From Bacillota bacterium (GTDB lineage Bacteria > Bacillota > Sulfobacillia > DUMF01): a stretch of 64,000 bases of DNA. The position numbers were made by a program, and so were the translations under genes. The stretch lies in assembly GCA_012840015.1 (NCBI GenBank), contig DUMF01000029.1, forward strand, positions 62,001-126,000, read 5' to 3'. Each line of letters starts with the position of its first letter. Within the stretch, counting starts at the first letter, position 1. Below, piece after piece: positions 9,082 to 19,230 of this stretch. The notes under the pieces were generated by a model. The model did no database searches. It was not told the origin of the DNA and saw only the letters and a program-made list of their open reading frames with translations.

Positions 9082-11469
9082 GTGAACCAACATACGTTAC
9101 GAGTGCTCGATTTCGATAAAATCGTACAGAAGCTGGCAGATTCCTGCCTTACAGCGGAAGGGATTAGGCTTGCTTCCACTCTACAGCCGAGTCAGGACGA
9201 TGGAACGGTAAGCGAAAGGCTGGATGAGACTGAGGAATTCTTCAAGGCGCTGCAGAAAGATCCTCATTCTCCGATCCAGCCATTGCAGGAGTTGAGGGAG
9301 GCGATACGTGCGGCACAGGCAGGAGCTATGCTGCCAGCGGGCACGTTATGGCAGTTGAGTGAAATGATACGCGTCGGTGAGGCCGCAAAACAGTACTGCG
9401 AGCGGTTGGGGCCGGGGTTCCCGAGGATGTCCAGAATCGCCGACGGGTTACATCCTCTCGCTGAACTGAGAGAGCGGTTGCAACGCTCAGTTAACCGGGA
9501 CGGCGATGTCCTGGATTCGGCCAGCGATGCTTTGACCAAGCTTAGGATCGGGAAGCGTAACCTGGCTGCCAAGCTCCGAGACAGGCTTGACTCGATGGTT
9601 CGGTCTGAACTGGCGAAGTATCTGCAGGAACCTATCGTCACGATCAGGGGCGGCCGCTACGTACTTCCTGTAAAACAAGAATACAGGCAGATGGTGCCGG
9701 GACTCGTCCACGATCAGTCGGGGAGTGGGGCTACACTGTTCATCGAACCTTTAGCAGTGATAGAGCTGGGTAACGAGATCAGGCGCCTGGAATCGATGGA
9801 AAAGGAAGAGGTCGAAAAAATACTCTTCGAACTGTCGAGACTCGTGGGTACTTACAGCGACGAACTCACTGATACTTTGGAAGCTATAGGTCGCCTGGAC
9901 TTCGGATTCGCCAAGGCCAGGCTGGCCATGGAAATGGCAGCGACTAAGCCTGTTCTCGAACCGGGCGGCAGTATATGGCTGAAGGGAGCAAGGCATCCGT
10001 TACTGGGACCCGGCGTGGTACCTATAGACATCGAATTAGGAAAACGTTTTACGACGCTGATAATAACGGGGCCAAACACCGGTGGCAAGACCGTGACCTT
10101 GAAGACTGTCGGCCTTCTTACTTTGATGGCACAAGCTGGCTTGTTCATCCCTGCGGCACACGGCTCGCGCATCGGAGTATTCAGAGACGTGCTTTGCGAT
10201 ATCGGTGATGAGCAGAGCATTGAGCAAAACCTGAGCACCTTCTCAGGCCACATGTCCAACATCGTAACGATCATCCAGCAGTTAGAGGAAGGCGAGGCTG
10301 AGAGGAAACTGGTCCTCCTCGATGAACTGGGGGCGGGAACGGACCCTACTGAGGGGGCTGCCTTGGGCATGGCCGTGCTGGATCACCTCGTGGCAATGGG
10401 TGCGAGAGTATTGGTTACTACCCATTACTCTGAACTCAAGTTGTATGCGTACAAGCGAGATAATGTGGAAAACGCCTCCGTGGAGTTCGATGTGCAAACC
10501 CTCAAGCCTACCTACAGGATCGTGATAGGCATACCTGGCAGGAGCAATGCGCTGGAGATATCTGCGCGGCTCGGATTGAGAGAGAGCATTATAGAAAAGG
10601 CCAAGGAATACTTGTCGGGCGGCTACAGGGATTTTGAAACCGTAATAGGGGAGCTCGTGCGCTCGAAAGCCGATGCTGAGCGGGAATCAGAAGAAGCCGC
10701 GAAACTAAAAGAAAGGGCCCGGCGTCATGAAGAACAGGCGAGAAAAGAACTTGAGGAGATCAAGGCCAAGAAACGGGCGCTGCTAGATGCGGCACGTCAA
10801 GAGGTTGCGGACGTGCTGAAAATGGCACGGGAGCGCGCGGAAGAGATAGAGCGGCTGGCTAAAAAGGCGAGGGAGGTTGGCCAAGCTGATGAAAGCCTAG
10901 TAAGTAGCGCGAGGGGAGCCCTCGATGTCAGCAGAGAGGCGCTGGCAAGGGTGGAAGCCCAAGCAACCCAACTTGAGACTGCTGAAAACGTACGGCCGGT
11001 GGATGCAGTAAGGCCGGGCATGAGCGTGTACGTGCCCAAGATGAAGAGCGATGGCATTGTGATCTCTGTAGAAGGAAACGGTCAGATCGCTGAAGTACAG
11101 GTAGGTTCCATGAGAATCAGATTGAGTCGGGATGAATTGCGAATGCCCATGCCTTCCCAGCCTGATAAAGAAAACCGTAGGCTCCAGATATGGCGTATGG
11201 CGAGAGAAAAAGCCAGGACAGTGGGCTCATCACTGGACGTGCGTGGGAAAACCGTGGCGGAGGCGCTTGCAGATGTAGACAAGTACCTCGATGATGCCGT
11301 ACTGGCTGGCCAGAGCGTGGTAACCATAGTGCATGGCAAAGGTACCGGCGCTCTGAGAAGCGCGATCGCCGAGTTCCTCAGGCTTCATCCCCAGGTATCC
11401 TCTTCTAGGACCGGCACTCTCGAAGAAGGCGGAGAAGGCGTCACCGTGGCACAGCTTAAGAGCTACTAA
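9082..11469 (+). CDS. mutS2: Endonuclease MutS2
   Basis: A MutS paralogue lacking the mismatch-recognition domain; family members act on recombination intermediates and, in some Firmicutes, on collided ribosomes. It has a coiled-coil core (about residues 1-300), an ATPase with Walker A GPNTGGKTVTLKT near residue 330 and Walker B LLDELGAGTDP, a long charged coiled coil (about 525-630), a KOW-like segment, and a C-terminal Smr nuclease domain (LDVRGKTVAEA, VHGKGTGALR). Length 795 is typical. GTG start immediately after the ogt stop. The stop codon overlaps that of convergent PBP1A by four bases. Confidence 0.96.
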   Translation: MNQHTLRVLDFDKIVQKLADSCLTAEGIRLASTLQPSQDDGTVSERLDETEEFFKALQKDPHSPIQPLQELREAIRAAQAGAMLPAGTLWQLSEMIRVGEAAKQYCERLGPGFPRMSRIADGLHPLAELRERLQRSVNRDGDVLDSASDALTKLRIGKRNLAAKLRDRLDSMVRSELAKYLQEPIVTIRGGRYVLPVKQEYRQMVPGLVHDQSGSGATLFIEPLAVIELGNEIRRLESMEKEEVEKILFELSRLVGTYSDELTDTLEAIGRLDFGFAKARLAMEMAATKPVLEPGGSIWLKGARHPLLGPGVVPIDIELGKRFTTLIITGPNTGGKTVTLKTVGLLTLMAQAGLFIPAAHGSRIGVFRDVLCDIGDEQSIEQNLSTFSGHMSNIVTIIQQLEEGEAERKLVLLDELGAGTDPTEGAALGMAVLDHLVAMGARVLVTTHYSELKLYAYKRDNVENASVEFDVQTLKPTYRIVIGIPGRSNALEISARLGLRESIIEKAKEYLSGGYRDFETVIGELVRSKADAERESEEAAKLKERARRHEEQARKELEEIKAKKRALLDAARQEVADVLKMARERAEEIERLAKKAREVGQADESLVSSARGALDVSREALARVEAQATQLETAENVRPVDAVRPGMSVYVPKMKSDGIVISVEGNGQIAEVQVGSMRIRLSRDELRMPMPSQPDKENRRLQIWRMAREKARTVGSSLDVRGKTVAEALADVDKYLDDAVLAGQSVVTIVHGKGTGALRSAIAEFLRLHPQVSSSRTGTLEEGGEGVTVAQLKSY

Positions 11470-13739
11470 CCACCCAGGCTAGGCTCGGGCGTAGGTAGGG
11501 CTGGTGGCACTGGCAAGGCCGACGGTGCTCCGGTGTGAATGTGGCAAGTTTCTGCTGGCAGTTCCTGAGAGGCGTCGGCAGGGACTCCGGCTGAACGATC
11601 ATAAGCCTGTGGCCTGCGGATGAACACTTTGGCAACCCGGGTTGGGCAGAATGGCCCAGCCAGTTCGGATGGATTCTCGGCGCACACTAGCGCCATGACG
11701 TGGACATCACAGGTTTCAGTAGGCTCTCTGCCTTTCAGGAATATCTCATCCGTGAGCTCTTCTGCTGGGCAAAACGGGCCGGGTAGTTTGCCCGACTTCT
11801 TGCAGATCTTCACTCTAATGAAGCCTTGAGGTTGGGGGAAATCCTTTCTTTGCGCCGGTATAGCCGACATGATAGCACGCCAGATACGTGCCGGGTAGGT
11901 GCCACCGGTCACCCTATCCTTTTCCATAGTAAGATCTTTATCGTACCCTATCCACACAGAGCAGACTAAATCCGGCGTGTAACCCACGAACCAGGCATCA
12001 CGGTAATCACTGGTGGTACCAGTCTTTCCGGCGGCGGGCCTGCCGATATTCGCTGCTGTGCCGGTACCATAGGGAAGATTGATTACGCCTTCGAGCATGT
12101 TCGTAACAGTCCATGCAGTCTGCTCGCTCAAAACTCTCTTGGGCTTGGGCACATGCTCTTCTAGTACGTTGCCATCGGCGTCCAGTACTTTGAGTATCGC
12201 CACAGGTTCGTTCTTGATGCCTTTGTTAGCCAGTACGCCGAATGCAGTGGCCATGTCCAGCGGAGTGACCCCCTCAGTCAGGCCGCCAAGAGCGGCGGAC
12301 GGTACATAGTCTGTATGCCCATTCTTTGGTGATGTAACTAGTGTGGTGAGGCCCATCTTGATTGCGTAATCCACCCCGGTCTTAACGCCTATCTGGTAAA
12401 GCAATTTGGCCGCAGGCACGTTGAGGGAGCGTACCAATGCTTCCCTCAGGGTCACAAGGCCCATGTACGTATGCGAATAGTTTGAGGGCGACCAGTTGTT
12501 GTATTCCGGAAAAGTCACTGGGGTGTCGTCAATGGCGTTGCCTGGGCTATACCCGAGTTCTATCGCGGGCGCATAGTCTATTATCGGCTTGATCGCCGAG
12601 CCTGGTTGCCTCGGTCGGAGGGCACGGTTGAGCCCCAGCAACTTCGTGTGAGTCCTTCCTCCGAGCATGGCCTTTATGTAACCGGTGTGCGGGTCAATCA
12701 CGACCACTGCGGCTTCAGGATATGGCTGCCCCTCTTTCATGGGGTAAGCACTATCCATCACCTTTTTGACGGCTGCGTCTACTTTTTCCTGAATAGCTGG
12801 ATCGAACGTGGTATAGACTTTCAGCCCACCGTTATATGTTTTCTCTGCTCCGTACTTCTCCAGCAGATACGAGAGCACATAATCGTAAAAGTAAGCTCCA
12901 AGCCGGTCTTGCTGGAAAGATTTCTTCTTAACGATTTTGAGTTCTTCTGCTGCGGCGGCCTTGGCTTCGCTTTCCTGGATAAACCCGAACTTTACCATCT
13001 GGTTGAGTACCGTCAGCTGACGCTGTTTGGCTGCGCTAAACCTGGTATAAGGATCATAAGCGGACGGCGCCTGTATTATCCCAGCCAGGAATGCTCCTTC
13101 TGCCAAAGTGAGCTGGCTTACGTCTTTATTGAAATAAGTATCGGCAGCTGCCTGGATGCCGTATGCTCCGTTTCCGAAAGGTATCTGGTTCAAATACATT
13201 TCCAGGATCTCGTCCTTAGTGTAGCGGCGTTCTATTTCTATCGCGAGGAACGCTTCTTGGACCTTGCGTTTAAGTGACACCTCTGGGCTCAGGAAGGCGT
13301 TCTTGGCCAGCTGCTGTGTTATGGTACTGCCACCTTGGAACCCCTTCCCCGTGAGAATGACATAGAGGGCCCTCAATATAGCTTTGGGGTTGATGCCGTG
13401 ATGGGTGTAAAAAGTGGCGTCTTCCGTGGCCAGAAATGCGTTCCTGACATGAATGGGGACCTTTTTAAGGGGTACGAGAATACGATTCTCTTCTGCGAAC
13501 AATTCTGCAAACAGTTTACCGTTGGCATCGAATACCTGGGAGGAAAGCCTTACTGTGGGTCGTAGATCCGCGAATGCGGGAGAGTCTAGCTGCTTTAGCG
13601 CCGTGATCACAAAGCCGGTCACAAGGCCGGTACCGCAAACGAATGCGATGAGGCCTACCACGAGCAATAGCCTGCCCACGGACAACCGTTTTGTCGGTTT
13701 GGTTCGATTCAATCTTCTTGACCCTGCCTGACCTGCCAA
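11466..13739 (-). CDS. Class A penicillin-binding protein 1A (transglycosylase/transpeptidase)
   Basis: A bifunctional peptidoglycan synthase anchored in the membrane. A basic cytoplasmic tail precedes one membrane helix (about residues 24-46). The GT51 glycosyltransferase domain shows [10 protein letters not shown] and [12 protein letters not shown]. The transpeptidase domain carries the catalytic serine in GSAIKP (about residue 380), the SLN motif (RSLNVPA) and KTGTT. The C-terminus has cysteine-containing repeats with PFCP and ends in a proline-rich tail. TTG start with GGAGG seven bases upstream. It is a single gene between convergent mutS2 and divergent tyrS. Confidence 0.95.
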   Translation of the reverse strand: MAGQAGSRRLNRTKPTKRLSVGRLLLVVGLIAFVCGTGLVTGFVITALKQLDSPAFADLRPTVRLSSQVFDANGKLFAELFAEENRILVPLKKVPIHVRNAFLATEDATFYTHHGINPKAILRALYVILTGKGFQGGSTITQQLAKNAFLSPEVSLKRKVQEAFLAIEIERRYTKDEILEMYLNQIPFGNGAYGIQAAADTYFNKDVSQLTLAEGAFLAGIIQAPSAYDPYTRFSAAKQRQLTVLNQMVKFGFIQESEAKAAAAEELKIVKKKSFQQDRLGAYFYDYVLSYLLEKYGAEKTYNGGLKVYTTFDPAIQEKVDAAVKKVMDSAYPMKEGQPYPEAAVVVIDPHTGYIKAMLGGRTHTKLLGLNRALRPRQPGSAIKPIIDYAPAIELGYSPGNAIDDTPVTFPEYNNWSPSNYSHTYMGLVTLREALVRSLNVPAAKLLYQIGVKTGVDYAIKMGLTTLVTSPKNGHTDYVPSAALGGLTEGVTPLDMATAFGVLANKGIKNEPVAILKVLDADGNVLEEHVPKPKRVLSEQTAWTVTNMLEGVINLPYGTGTAANIGRPAAGKTGTTSDYRDAWFVGYTPDLVCSVWIGYDKDLTMEKDRVTGGTYPARIWRAIMSAIPAQRKDFPQPQGFIRVKICKKSGKLPGPFCPAEELTDEIFLKGREPTETCDVHVMALVCAENPSELAGPFCPTRVAKVFIRRPQAYDRSAGVPADASQELPAETCHIHTGAPSALPVPPALPTPEPSLGG

Positions 13740-13806
13740 AGGGATGCCTCCAGCTCCTCATTTTAATCTATTTTATATGATATGTTACTACATTAGGAGA
13801 CGAGCT

Positions 13807-13835
13807 TTGGGGACAGAGGTTCCGTGTGCTATAAT
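13807..13835 (+). promoter_or_regulatory. Probable sigma-A promoter of tyrS with extended -10
   Basis: A perfect TATAAT (13830-13835) is preceded by TGC, an extended -10 element. Seventeen bases upstream lies TTGGGG, a weak -35. The predicted transcription start, around 13842, is downstream of most start codons in the tyrS ORF and leaves a leader of about 20 bases with GGGGG before the GTG at 13864. Confidence 0.6.
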
Positions 13836-13863
13836 TGCTTGGATGATCAGGGGGAATGTTACC

Positions 13864-15096
13864 GTGACAGCCAGGGAAGAAGCAGAGAGACAGCTTGAAA
13901 TACTGAAACGAGGGGTGGCTCAAATTGTTTCCGAAGAGGAACTCCTCGATAAGCTAGAGAAATCTGTGGCTGAAGGTCGGCCGCTCAAGATAAAGTACGG
14001 TGCTGACCCTTCTGCACCTGACATTCATCTGGGGCACACCGTCTGTCTTAGGAAAATGCGCCAGTTTCAGGAGCTAGGCCATGAAGTGCTTTTCATTATT
14101 GGCGATTTCACGGGTCGCATCGGAGATCCGACCGGGAAGTCTGAGACCCGAAGGCAGCTGTCGGAAGAAGAAGTGCAGGCGAACGCCCGTACATATAGAG
14201 AGCAGGTTTTCAAAATCCTGGATCCCGCGCGCACCCGTGTACTGTTTAATTCGGCTTGGCTCGGTAAGCTAAACTTCTATGACGTCATCAACCTGAGTGC
14301 GAAGTATACAGTAGCGCGGATGCTCGAACGAGACGAATTTCAAAAGCGCCTGAGCGAAGGTCGCCCACTGGGCATACACGAATTGCTGTATCCTCTGGCC
14401 CAAGCTTACGATTCAGTGGCAATCGAGGCGGATTTGGAACTCGGAGGGACTGATCAGACCTTTAACTTCATGGTAGCTCGGGACATACAAAGGGAATTCG
14501 GACAGGAACCTCAGGTCGTACTCACTATGCCCATTTTGGTGGGCACTGACGGGGTCAACAAGATGTCCAAGAGCCTGGGCAATTACATAGGCATAAACGA
14601 CGAGCCCAGCGACATGTACGGTAAATGCATGTCCATACCTGATCAGCTGATCCTACAGTACTTCGAGCTTGTGACTGATGTGCCCATGGCCAAGGTGAGG
14701 CAAATGGAGGCAGATATGAAATCGGGCAAGCTCAATCCCATGGACGCTAAGATGTGGCTTGCCAGGGAAATCGTTACGCTTTTTCATGGGAAAGAGGATG
14801 CAGAACTGGCGGAACGAGAATTCGTGAGAGTGTTTAGGCAAAAGGACGCTCCTCACGAGATTCCGGTGGTAACAATTCCCGCCGCTCAATTAACTGATGG
14901 TAGGATGCCCATTGTCGCTCTGCTTTCACTGACCGGGCTTGCTCCGTCAAACAGCGAGGCCAGGCGTTTGATCGCTCAGGGCGGAGTGAGATTGGATGGT
15001 TCAAAAGTGTCGGACGAGAGAGCGCTGGTGGACGTACGAGACGGGATGTTGCTCAAAGTAGGGAAGAGGAGATTCGCAAAACTCGCTCTCAAGTAA
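13864..15096 (+). CDS. tyrS: Tyrosyl-tRNA synthetase
   Basis: Charges tRNA-Tyr. The class I core shows [17 protein letters not shown] (HIGH-like HLGH), [14 protein letters not shown], the tyrosine pocket, and the KMSKS signature as [13 protein letters not shown]-terminal S4 RNA-binding domain ([15 protein letters not shown]) follows. The ORF track begins at 13744, but the first 40 codons do not look like TyrRS and a promoter lies inside them. GTG 13864 follows GGGGG by nine bases and gives a normal length of 410 residues. I saw no T-box leader. Confidence 0.96.
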   Translation: MTAREEAERQLEILKRGVAQIVSEEELLDKLEKSVAEGRPLKIKYGADPSAPDIHLGHTVCLRKMRQFQELGHEVLFIIGDFTGRIGDPTGKSETRRQLSEEEVQANARTYREQVFKILDPARTRVLFNSAWLGKLNFYDVINLSAKYTVARMLERDEFQKRLSEGRPLGIHELLYPLAQAYDSVAIEADLELGGTDQTFNFMVARDIQREFGQEPQVVLTMPILVGTDGVNKMSKSLGNYIGINDEPSDMYGKCMSIPDQLILQYFELVTDVPMAKVRQMEADMKSGKLNPMDAKMWLAREIVTLFHGKEDAELAEREFVRVFRQKDAPHEIPVVTIPAAQLTDGRMPIVALLSLTGLAPSNSEARRLIAQGGVRLDGSKVSDERALVDVRDGMLLKVGKRRFAKLALK

Positions 15097-15169
15097 CTTC
15101 AGTCGCTGCTCACTACATCTCCGCCTGGCACATATAATCCCAGTGAGTGTCTGAAAGTGGGGATACTTC

Positions 15170-15784
15170 ATGAGAAGAGGTGCCAGGAGGCTGAGGGTGG
15201 CGGCAGTCGTTGCAGCTTTTGTTCTCGTTTACGGGGGCAAGAGTGTAGAGAAGGCGGCGCGGGAAAATCTTAAGGCGTTCGCCGAGATACATATATGCAG
15301 GACAGTTACCGAAATAGTGACCCAGGCAGTGAACGAGTCTTTGGCAGGAATAGACTGCAGCAGAATCGTAAAACTGCATCGGAATTCGAAGGATGAGGTC
15401 GAAATAGTTGAAGTGGATGCCTTACTCGTAAACCTTATTCAGGCCAGGTGCGTTGCGGCTATGCAGAGGGCTTTAGCACAGCTCGGCAAATATAAAGTTG
15501 AAATTCCTGCTGGGCAGTTCCTGGGGAGCGTGTTGTTTGCCAACTTAGGGCCCGAACTTCCCATCACTATCCAGCCCCTCGGTTTTGTCGGGGCGACAGT
15601 GAGAGATAAGTTTGAGTCAGCTGGCATAAACCAGTCGCGGTTGTCGTTCTACGCAGACATTAGTATGACTGTCCGAGTGGTTGTGCCACTACTGAGTTAT
15701 GATCTGAACGTAAACACCTCCCTCCCGCTTTCCGCGGTTGTCATTCCCGGGAAAGTGCCGGGTGGGTTGCTATCAGTTTTGTGA
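15170..15784 (+). CDS. yunB: Sporulation protein YunB
   Basis: A 204-residue protein with an N-terminal membrane segment (about residues 9-24) and an extracytoplasmic domain that matches YunB: AEIHICRTVTEIVTQAVNESL, the GQFLGSVLFANLGPELPI stretch, and a C-terminal VRVVVPLLSYDLNVNTSLPLSAVVIPGKVP. In Bacillus subtilis yunB is a mother-cell sporulation gene of unknown mechanism. ATG start with GGGG upstream. CATATAAT at 15131-15138 resembles a sigma-E/sigma-K -10 element, but I see no convincing -35. Confidence 0.85.
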   Translation: MRRGARRLRVAAVVAAFVLVYGGKSVEKAARENLKAFAEIHICRTVTEIVTQAVNESLAGIDCSRIVKLHRNSKDEVEIVEVDALLVNLIQARCVAAMQRALAQLGKYKVEIPAGQFLGSVLFANLGPELPITIQPLGFVGATVRDKFESAGINQSRLSFYADISMTVRVVVPLLSYDLNVNTSLPLSAVVIPGKVPGGLLSVL

Positions 15785-15838
15785 AGGCTTTCGATATGGC
15801 GAGGTCGAATAGAAGATTATCCAACAGAGGTGAGCAGC

Positions 15839-16576
15839 TTGGATGCAGAAAAGGTAGCATCTGGAATAGCTTCGTGGATGAGGGACATTCTTGAAAAGTC
15901 AGGTGCCCGTGGATTTGTGGTAGGGGTTAGCGGGGGCGTGGATTCTGCAACGGTTTTGGGTTTGGCTTGCCGAGCGGCTCCGGATCACGTACAGGCGCTC
16001 ATATTACCCTGCGAAAGTCAACCCAAGGACTTAGAAGATGCTGCCGCCGTCATTGAACGTTTTGGCGTTCCCCATTGTACGGTGGAGCTTACCCCGGTGT
16101 ACCGATGTTTTCTCGAGCAGCTGCCCGCTCTTAAGGATGTGCCTGGGTTGGTCAGGGCCAATCTCAAACCAAGACTGAGAATGATGGCCCTTTATTACTT
16201 CGCAAACGCGTTGAACTACCTCGTGGCAGGGACGGGTAACCGTTCGGAGGCCGTAATGGGGTATTGTACGAAGTATGGCGACGGCGGAGTGGACTTGCTG
16301 CCTATAGGCTGCCTATTAAAGAGAGAGGTGCGGGAGCTCGCACGATACCTCGGCGTACCGGAGAGAATCATCACCAAGCCTCCAACGGCTGGCTTGTGGC
16401 CCGGTCAGACGGATGAGGCGGAGATGGGAATCACGTATGCCGTTATCGATGAGTTTCTTCTTACCGGGGCCGCAACGGAAGATGTGGCCGAGAAGATACG
16501 CCAGCGATACAGGGCATCTTATCACAAGAGGGCTGTGCCCCCTGTTCCTGATCGAGATCGAATTGGGTTGGCTTGA
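15839..16576 (+). CDS. nadE: Ammonia-dependent NAD+ synthetase
   Basis: Amidates nicotinate adenine dinucleotide to NAD+ using ATP and ammonia. It has the N-type ATP pyrophosphatase P-loop SGGVDSATV, then GTGNRSEAVMGYCTKYGDGGVDLLPI and KPPTAGLWPGQTDEAEMG. There is no nitrilase-type glutaminase domain, so ammonia is the direct donor. The ORF-track GTG (15830) lies inside the SD AGAGGTGAG. The TTG at 15839 is spaced five bases from it and is preferred (245 residues). The next gene's start lies 18 bases beyond the stop. Confidence 0.95.
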   Translation: MDAEKVASGIASWMRDILEKSGARGFVVGVSGGVDSATVLGLACRAAPDHVQALILPCESQPKDLEDAAAVIERFGVPHCTVELTPVYRCFLEQLPALKDVPGLVRANLKPRLRMMALYYFANALNYLVAGTGNRSEAVMGYCTKYGDGGVDLLPIGCLLKREVRELARYLGVPERIITKPPTAGLWPGQTDEAEMGITYAVIDEFLLTGAATEDVAEKIRQRYRASYHKRAVPPVPDRDRIGLA

Positions 16577-16593
16577 CGGGAGGGAGCCTGGTA

Positions 16594-17355
16594 ATGTCTG
16601 GTCATTCGAAATGGGCGAACATAAAGCACAAGAAAGCTAAGGCCGACGCTCAAAGAGGGCAAACGTTTTCCAAACTTACCAAGGAGATAGTGATGGCTGC
16701 GCGGCGAGGAGGAGGTAACCTGGAGTTCAACCTTCGCCTGAAGACTGCGGTGCAGAGAGCTCGGGAAGCCAATATCCCCATGGACACAATAACGAGGGCC
16801 ATAAAGAAGGGAACCGGTGAGCTGGAAGGAGTGAATTATGAGGAGCTCACTTACGAAGGGTATGGCCCTGGTGGGGTGGCCATGATGGTGGACGTGGTGA
16901 CCGATAATCGCAACCGTGCTGCGAGCGAAATACGCTACATCTTCTCCAAGCATGGGGGGAACATGGCGGAAGCGGGTGCTGTGGCGTGGATGTTTGATAA
17001 AATGGGATACATCTGCATAGACAGGGAAGATTACCCCCAACTCGGAGAAGACGAAGTGCTGGCCTTGGCTCTTGAGGCTGGGGCTAATGACGTTAAGACG
17101 TCTGACGAGAACTTCGAACTTTTCTGCGGACAGGACGAGGTGGAAAGCATTCGGACGTTTTTGATGTCGAAAGGAATCAAGCCTTCCGTGGCGGAAGTGA
17201 CGATGGTTCCGAAAACGACAGTTAAGCTTGACGAATCTCAGGCAGAAAAGATGTTGCGGTTGATGGACGCCCTCGAGGCTCACGACGACGTGCAAAAGGT
17301 CTACGCGAACTTCGATATCCCTGAAGAAATCTTGGAGCGATTGGCTGTGGAGTAG
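16594..17355 (+). CDS. yebC: YebC/PmpR family regulator or translation factor
   Basis: A conserved 253-residue cytoplasmic protein beginning MSGHSKWANIKHKKAKADAQ, the hallmark of the family, with a three-domain alpha/beta fold. Members have been described as DNA-binding regulators, and recent work links some to relief of ribosome stalling at proline tracts; which applies here cannot be told. The ORF track starts seven codons early. ATG 16594 follows GGGAGGGAG at good spacing. It follows nadE, whereas in many Firmicutes it sits next to ruvC, which here lies 9 kb away. Confidence 0.93.
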   Translation: MSGHSKWANIKHKKAKADAQRGQTFSKLTKEIVMAARRGGGNLEFNLRLKTAVQRAREANIPMDTITRAIKKGTGELEGVNYEELTYEGYGPGGVAMMVDVVTDNRNRAASEIRYIFSKHGGNMAEAGAVAWMFDKMGYICIDREDYPQLGEDEVLALALEAGANDVKTSDENFELFCGQDEVESIRTFLMSKGIKPSVAEVTMVPKTTVKLDESQAEKMLRLMDALEAHDDVQKVYANFDIPEEILERLAVE

Positions 17356-17376
17356 CTGCTGAATTGAAGCCAAGAA

Positions 17377-17409
17377 CCTGGAAAGACTACAGATGAACAT
17401 CTTTCCAGG
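17377..17409 (+). promoter_or_regulatory. Inverted repeat overlapping the SD of the bofC-like gene
   Basis: CCTGGAAAG (17377-17385) and CTTTCCAGG (17401-17409) form a perfect 9-bp stem with a 15-base loop. The right arm overlaps AGGGAG (17407-17412), the likely ribosome-binding site of the gene starting at 17421. No T run follows, so it is not an intrinsic terminator. It may limit translation or stabilise a processed end. Confidence 0.45.
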
Positions 17410-17420
17410 GAGTGTAGGGC

Positions 17421-17954
17421 ATGTGGTCACGGATGGCGTGGGCCATAATCGTAGGCATAGGGGTAGTGCTTGCGATATCATTGTCGGCGTCAACCATCCT
17501 TGATTCCGACAGGGGAAGCCAACGCGATGCATGGATTCCTCGGATAGCAGTCTTGTCAGCCGATGCTCAACTGGTAAAGCGAGTATCTTACACTCGCTGC
17601 GGTCATACGCTTACCGCTACTGAGAAAGCCGGTCCGGAGCTCGCCGGGCGTTCTCTTGAAGCTCTGACCTCTGCTTACAGTGGCTGGTCTGTTAAGCATT
17701 TCGGAGAGGGAGCAGTTGAACTGGAGAAAGTGGTTGACGGTTTTTGCCCGGAGGACAGTACATACCGCCTGATAAAACTGTCAGGGGATTACGTAACTGT
17801 CTACTGGGGGCGAAGACCGGAGCGTGTCAAAGCCGTCCTCGAGCACATCCCTACGGCACTGCTGAGCCAGCTCGATAAGGCCCAGCTTGAGGAGGGAATA
17901 GTTGCACTGGGCGATGAGGAAGTCGCCCGACTGCTCGAGGGTCTTGCCGAATGA
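17421..17954 (+). CDS. BofC C-terminal-domain-like protein
   Basis: A 177-residue protein with an N-terminal membrane or signal segment (about residues 5-25). Its C-terminal part (about 90-177) resembles the BofC C-terminal domain: SAYSGWSVKHFGEGAVEL, YVTVYWGRRPERVKAVLEHIPTALL, then EEGIVALGDEEVARLLEGL. BofC in Bacillus is secreted from the forespore and restrains the SpoIVB protease in the sigma-K checkpoint. The N-terminal region does not match BofC well. A 9-bp hairpin overlaps its SD. Its stop is one base away from that of the convergent TRAP permease gene. Confidence 0.72.
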   Translation: MWSRMAWAIIVGIGVVLAISLSASTILDSDRGSQRDAWIPRIAVLSADAQLVKRVSYTRCGHTLTATEKAGPELAGRSLEALTSAYSGWSVKHFGEGAVELEKVVDGFCPEDSTYRLIKLSGDYVTVYWGRRPERVKAVLEHIPTALLSQLDKAQLEEGIVALGDEEVARLLEGLAE

Positions 17955-17955
17955 G

Positions 17956-19230
17956 TCACGGCATCAGCCAATTGGGTATTGCCAACACCGTCGTCGGTAA
18001 GTAGGTCACAACCAATAATACACCTACCAACGCTATCACCATGGGTACGACCGCCTTGCTTATCCTCTCCATAGAGATGCCTGCTACTGACCCTGCTACG
18101 TAAAGGTTTATCGCCACCGGAGGCGTAATCATCCCGATCGCGAGGCCTATGGTGATAATCAGGCCAAAGTGAACCAGATCGATGCCAAGCTTGTTCACCA
18201 CGGGGAGGAATATCGGCACGGTTAAGATCAGAGCAGAGGCGGTCTCCATAAAGGTGCCGATGAGCAATATTATGGCGTTTATGATGAGGAGTACCAGGTA
18301 TTTGTTCGTTGTGATGGAAAGCAGGCCGCGGGCAATTGCCTCAGGAATTCTCAGGCTAGCCATGACCCAGGAGAATATGTTGCAAGTTGCTATGACAAAC
18401 ATGACCAGACACGTGGTGACTGCGGAATCGACAAAGATCTTATAAAGGTCCCTTAACTGTAAGTCTCTGTATATAAAGAGGGAGACCACGAGCGCATAAA
18501 CCACGGCAATGCAGGAAGCTTCCGTGGCGGTGAATTTGCCCGAAAAAATCCCTCCGAGTATGATGACGGGAGTTGCCAAGCCGAGGATCGACCTATTGAG
18601 GCCCCCAATTGCGTCCACCAGTTGGAAGGGTTTCCCTGAAGGGAGGTTTTTCTTGTGGGCGACAAATAGGTTGAATGCCATCAACACTACACCCATCATG
18701 ATGCCTGGGAGGAACCCGCCCAGGAAAAGCCTAGCCACAGACTGATCGGCCACGGTTGCGTAAAGCACCATCGGCACGCTCGGTGGTATCACTACTCCGA
18801 TAGTCCCGGCAGCGGCTATGAGGGCTGCGGAAAAATCCATATCGTAGCCTCGTTCCTTCAACTGGGGCACGAGGGGCGCTCCAACCGCAGCGGCCGTGGC
18901 CGCGCCGGAACCGCAGATTGCCGCGAAAAACATCGATGCGAGCACTGCTACGATGCCGAGCCCGCCTTTGACATAGCCCACGAAATTCTCCGCGAACTCC
19001 ACAAGGCGTTTAGACATCGTGCCCTTGGCCATGATATCTCCTGCCAGGACGAAAAAGGGGACTGCCATCAACGGAAAAGAGTCTGCACCGGCAAACATTC
19101 TTTGCGGCACCACTACCAGGGGTACCTTTGCCAGTGCGAGCGTACACGCTGAAGCAAGCCCTATAGACACGCCTATAGGTACACCCACAAGTAGAAACGT
19201 CAAAAAGAGGATAAATAGCGTGATAGTCAT
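17956..19230 (-). CDS. dctM: TRAP transporter large permease (DctM)
   Basis: The 12-helix membrane subunit of a tripartite ATP-independent periplasmic transporter, driving sodium- or proton-coupled uptake of organic acids. The 424-residue sequence is hydrophobic throughout, with GVPIGVSIGLAS near the N-terminus, ICGSGAATAAAVGAPLVPQL, GVVIPPSVPMVLYA and the C-terminal GMITPPVAINLYV, all typical of DctM. ATG start overlaps the dctQ stop (ATGA). It is the last gene of the minus-strand run regulator-ilvD-dctP-dctQ-dctM. Confidence 0.95.
   Translation of the reverse strand: MTITLFILFLTFLLVGVPIGVSIGLASACTLALAKVPLVVVPQRMFAGADSFPLMAVPFFVLAGDIMAKGTMSKRLVEFAENFVGYVKGGLGIVAVLASMFFAAICGSGAATAAAVGAPLVPQLKERGYDMDFSAALIAAAGTIGVVIPPSVPMVLYATVADQSVARLFLGGFLPGIMMGVVLMAFNLFVAHKKNLPSGKPFQLVDAIGGLNRSILGLATPVIILGGIFSGKFTATEASCIAVVYALVVSLFIYRDLQLRDLYKIFVDSAVTTCLVMFVIATCNIFSWVMASLRIPEAIARGLLSITTNKYLVLLIINAIILLIGTFMETASALILTVPIFLPVVNKLGIDLVHFGLIITIGLAIGMITPPVAINLYVAGSVAGISMERISKAVVPMVIALVGVLLVVTYLPTTVLAIPNWLMP

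Noticed and set aside
13744-13863. N-terminal extension of TyrRS from the ORF track
   Set aside because: It contains the promoter and does not resemble TyrRS; the GTG at 13864 has the SD.
17377-17409. Terminator after yebC
   Set aside because: The stem is good but no T run follows; it overlaps the next gene's SD instead.
16522-17532. 336-residue antisense ORF opposite yebC
   Set aside because: It spans the whole of yebC and its flanks, has no recognisable motif, and reads as a shadow of conserved coding sequence.
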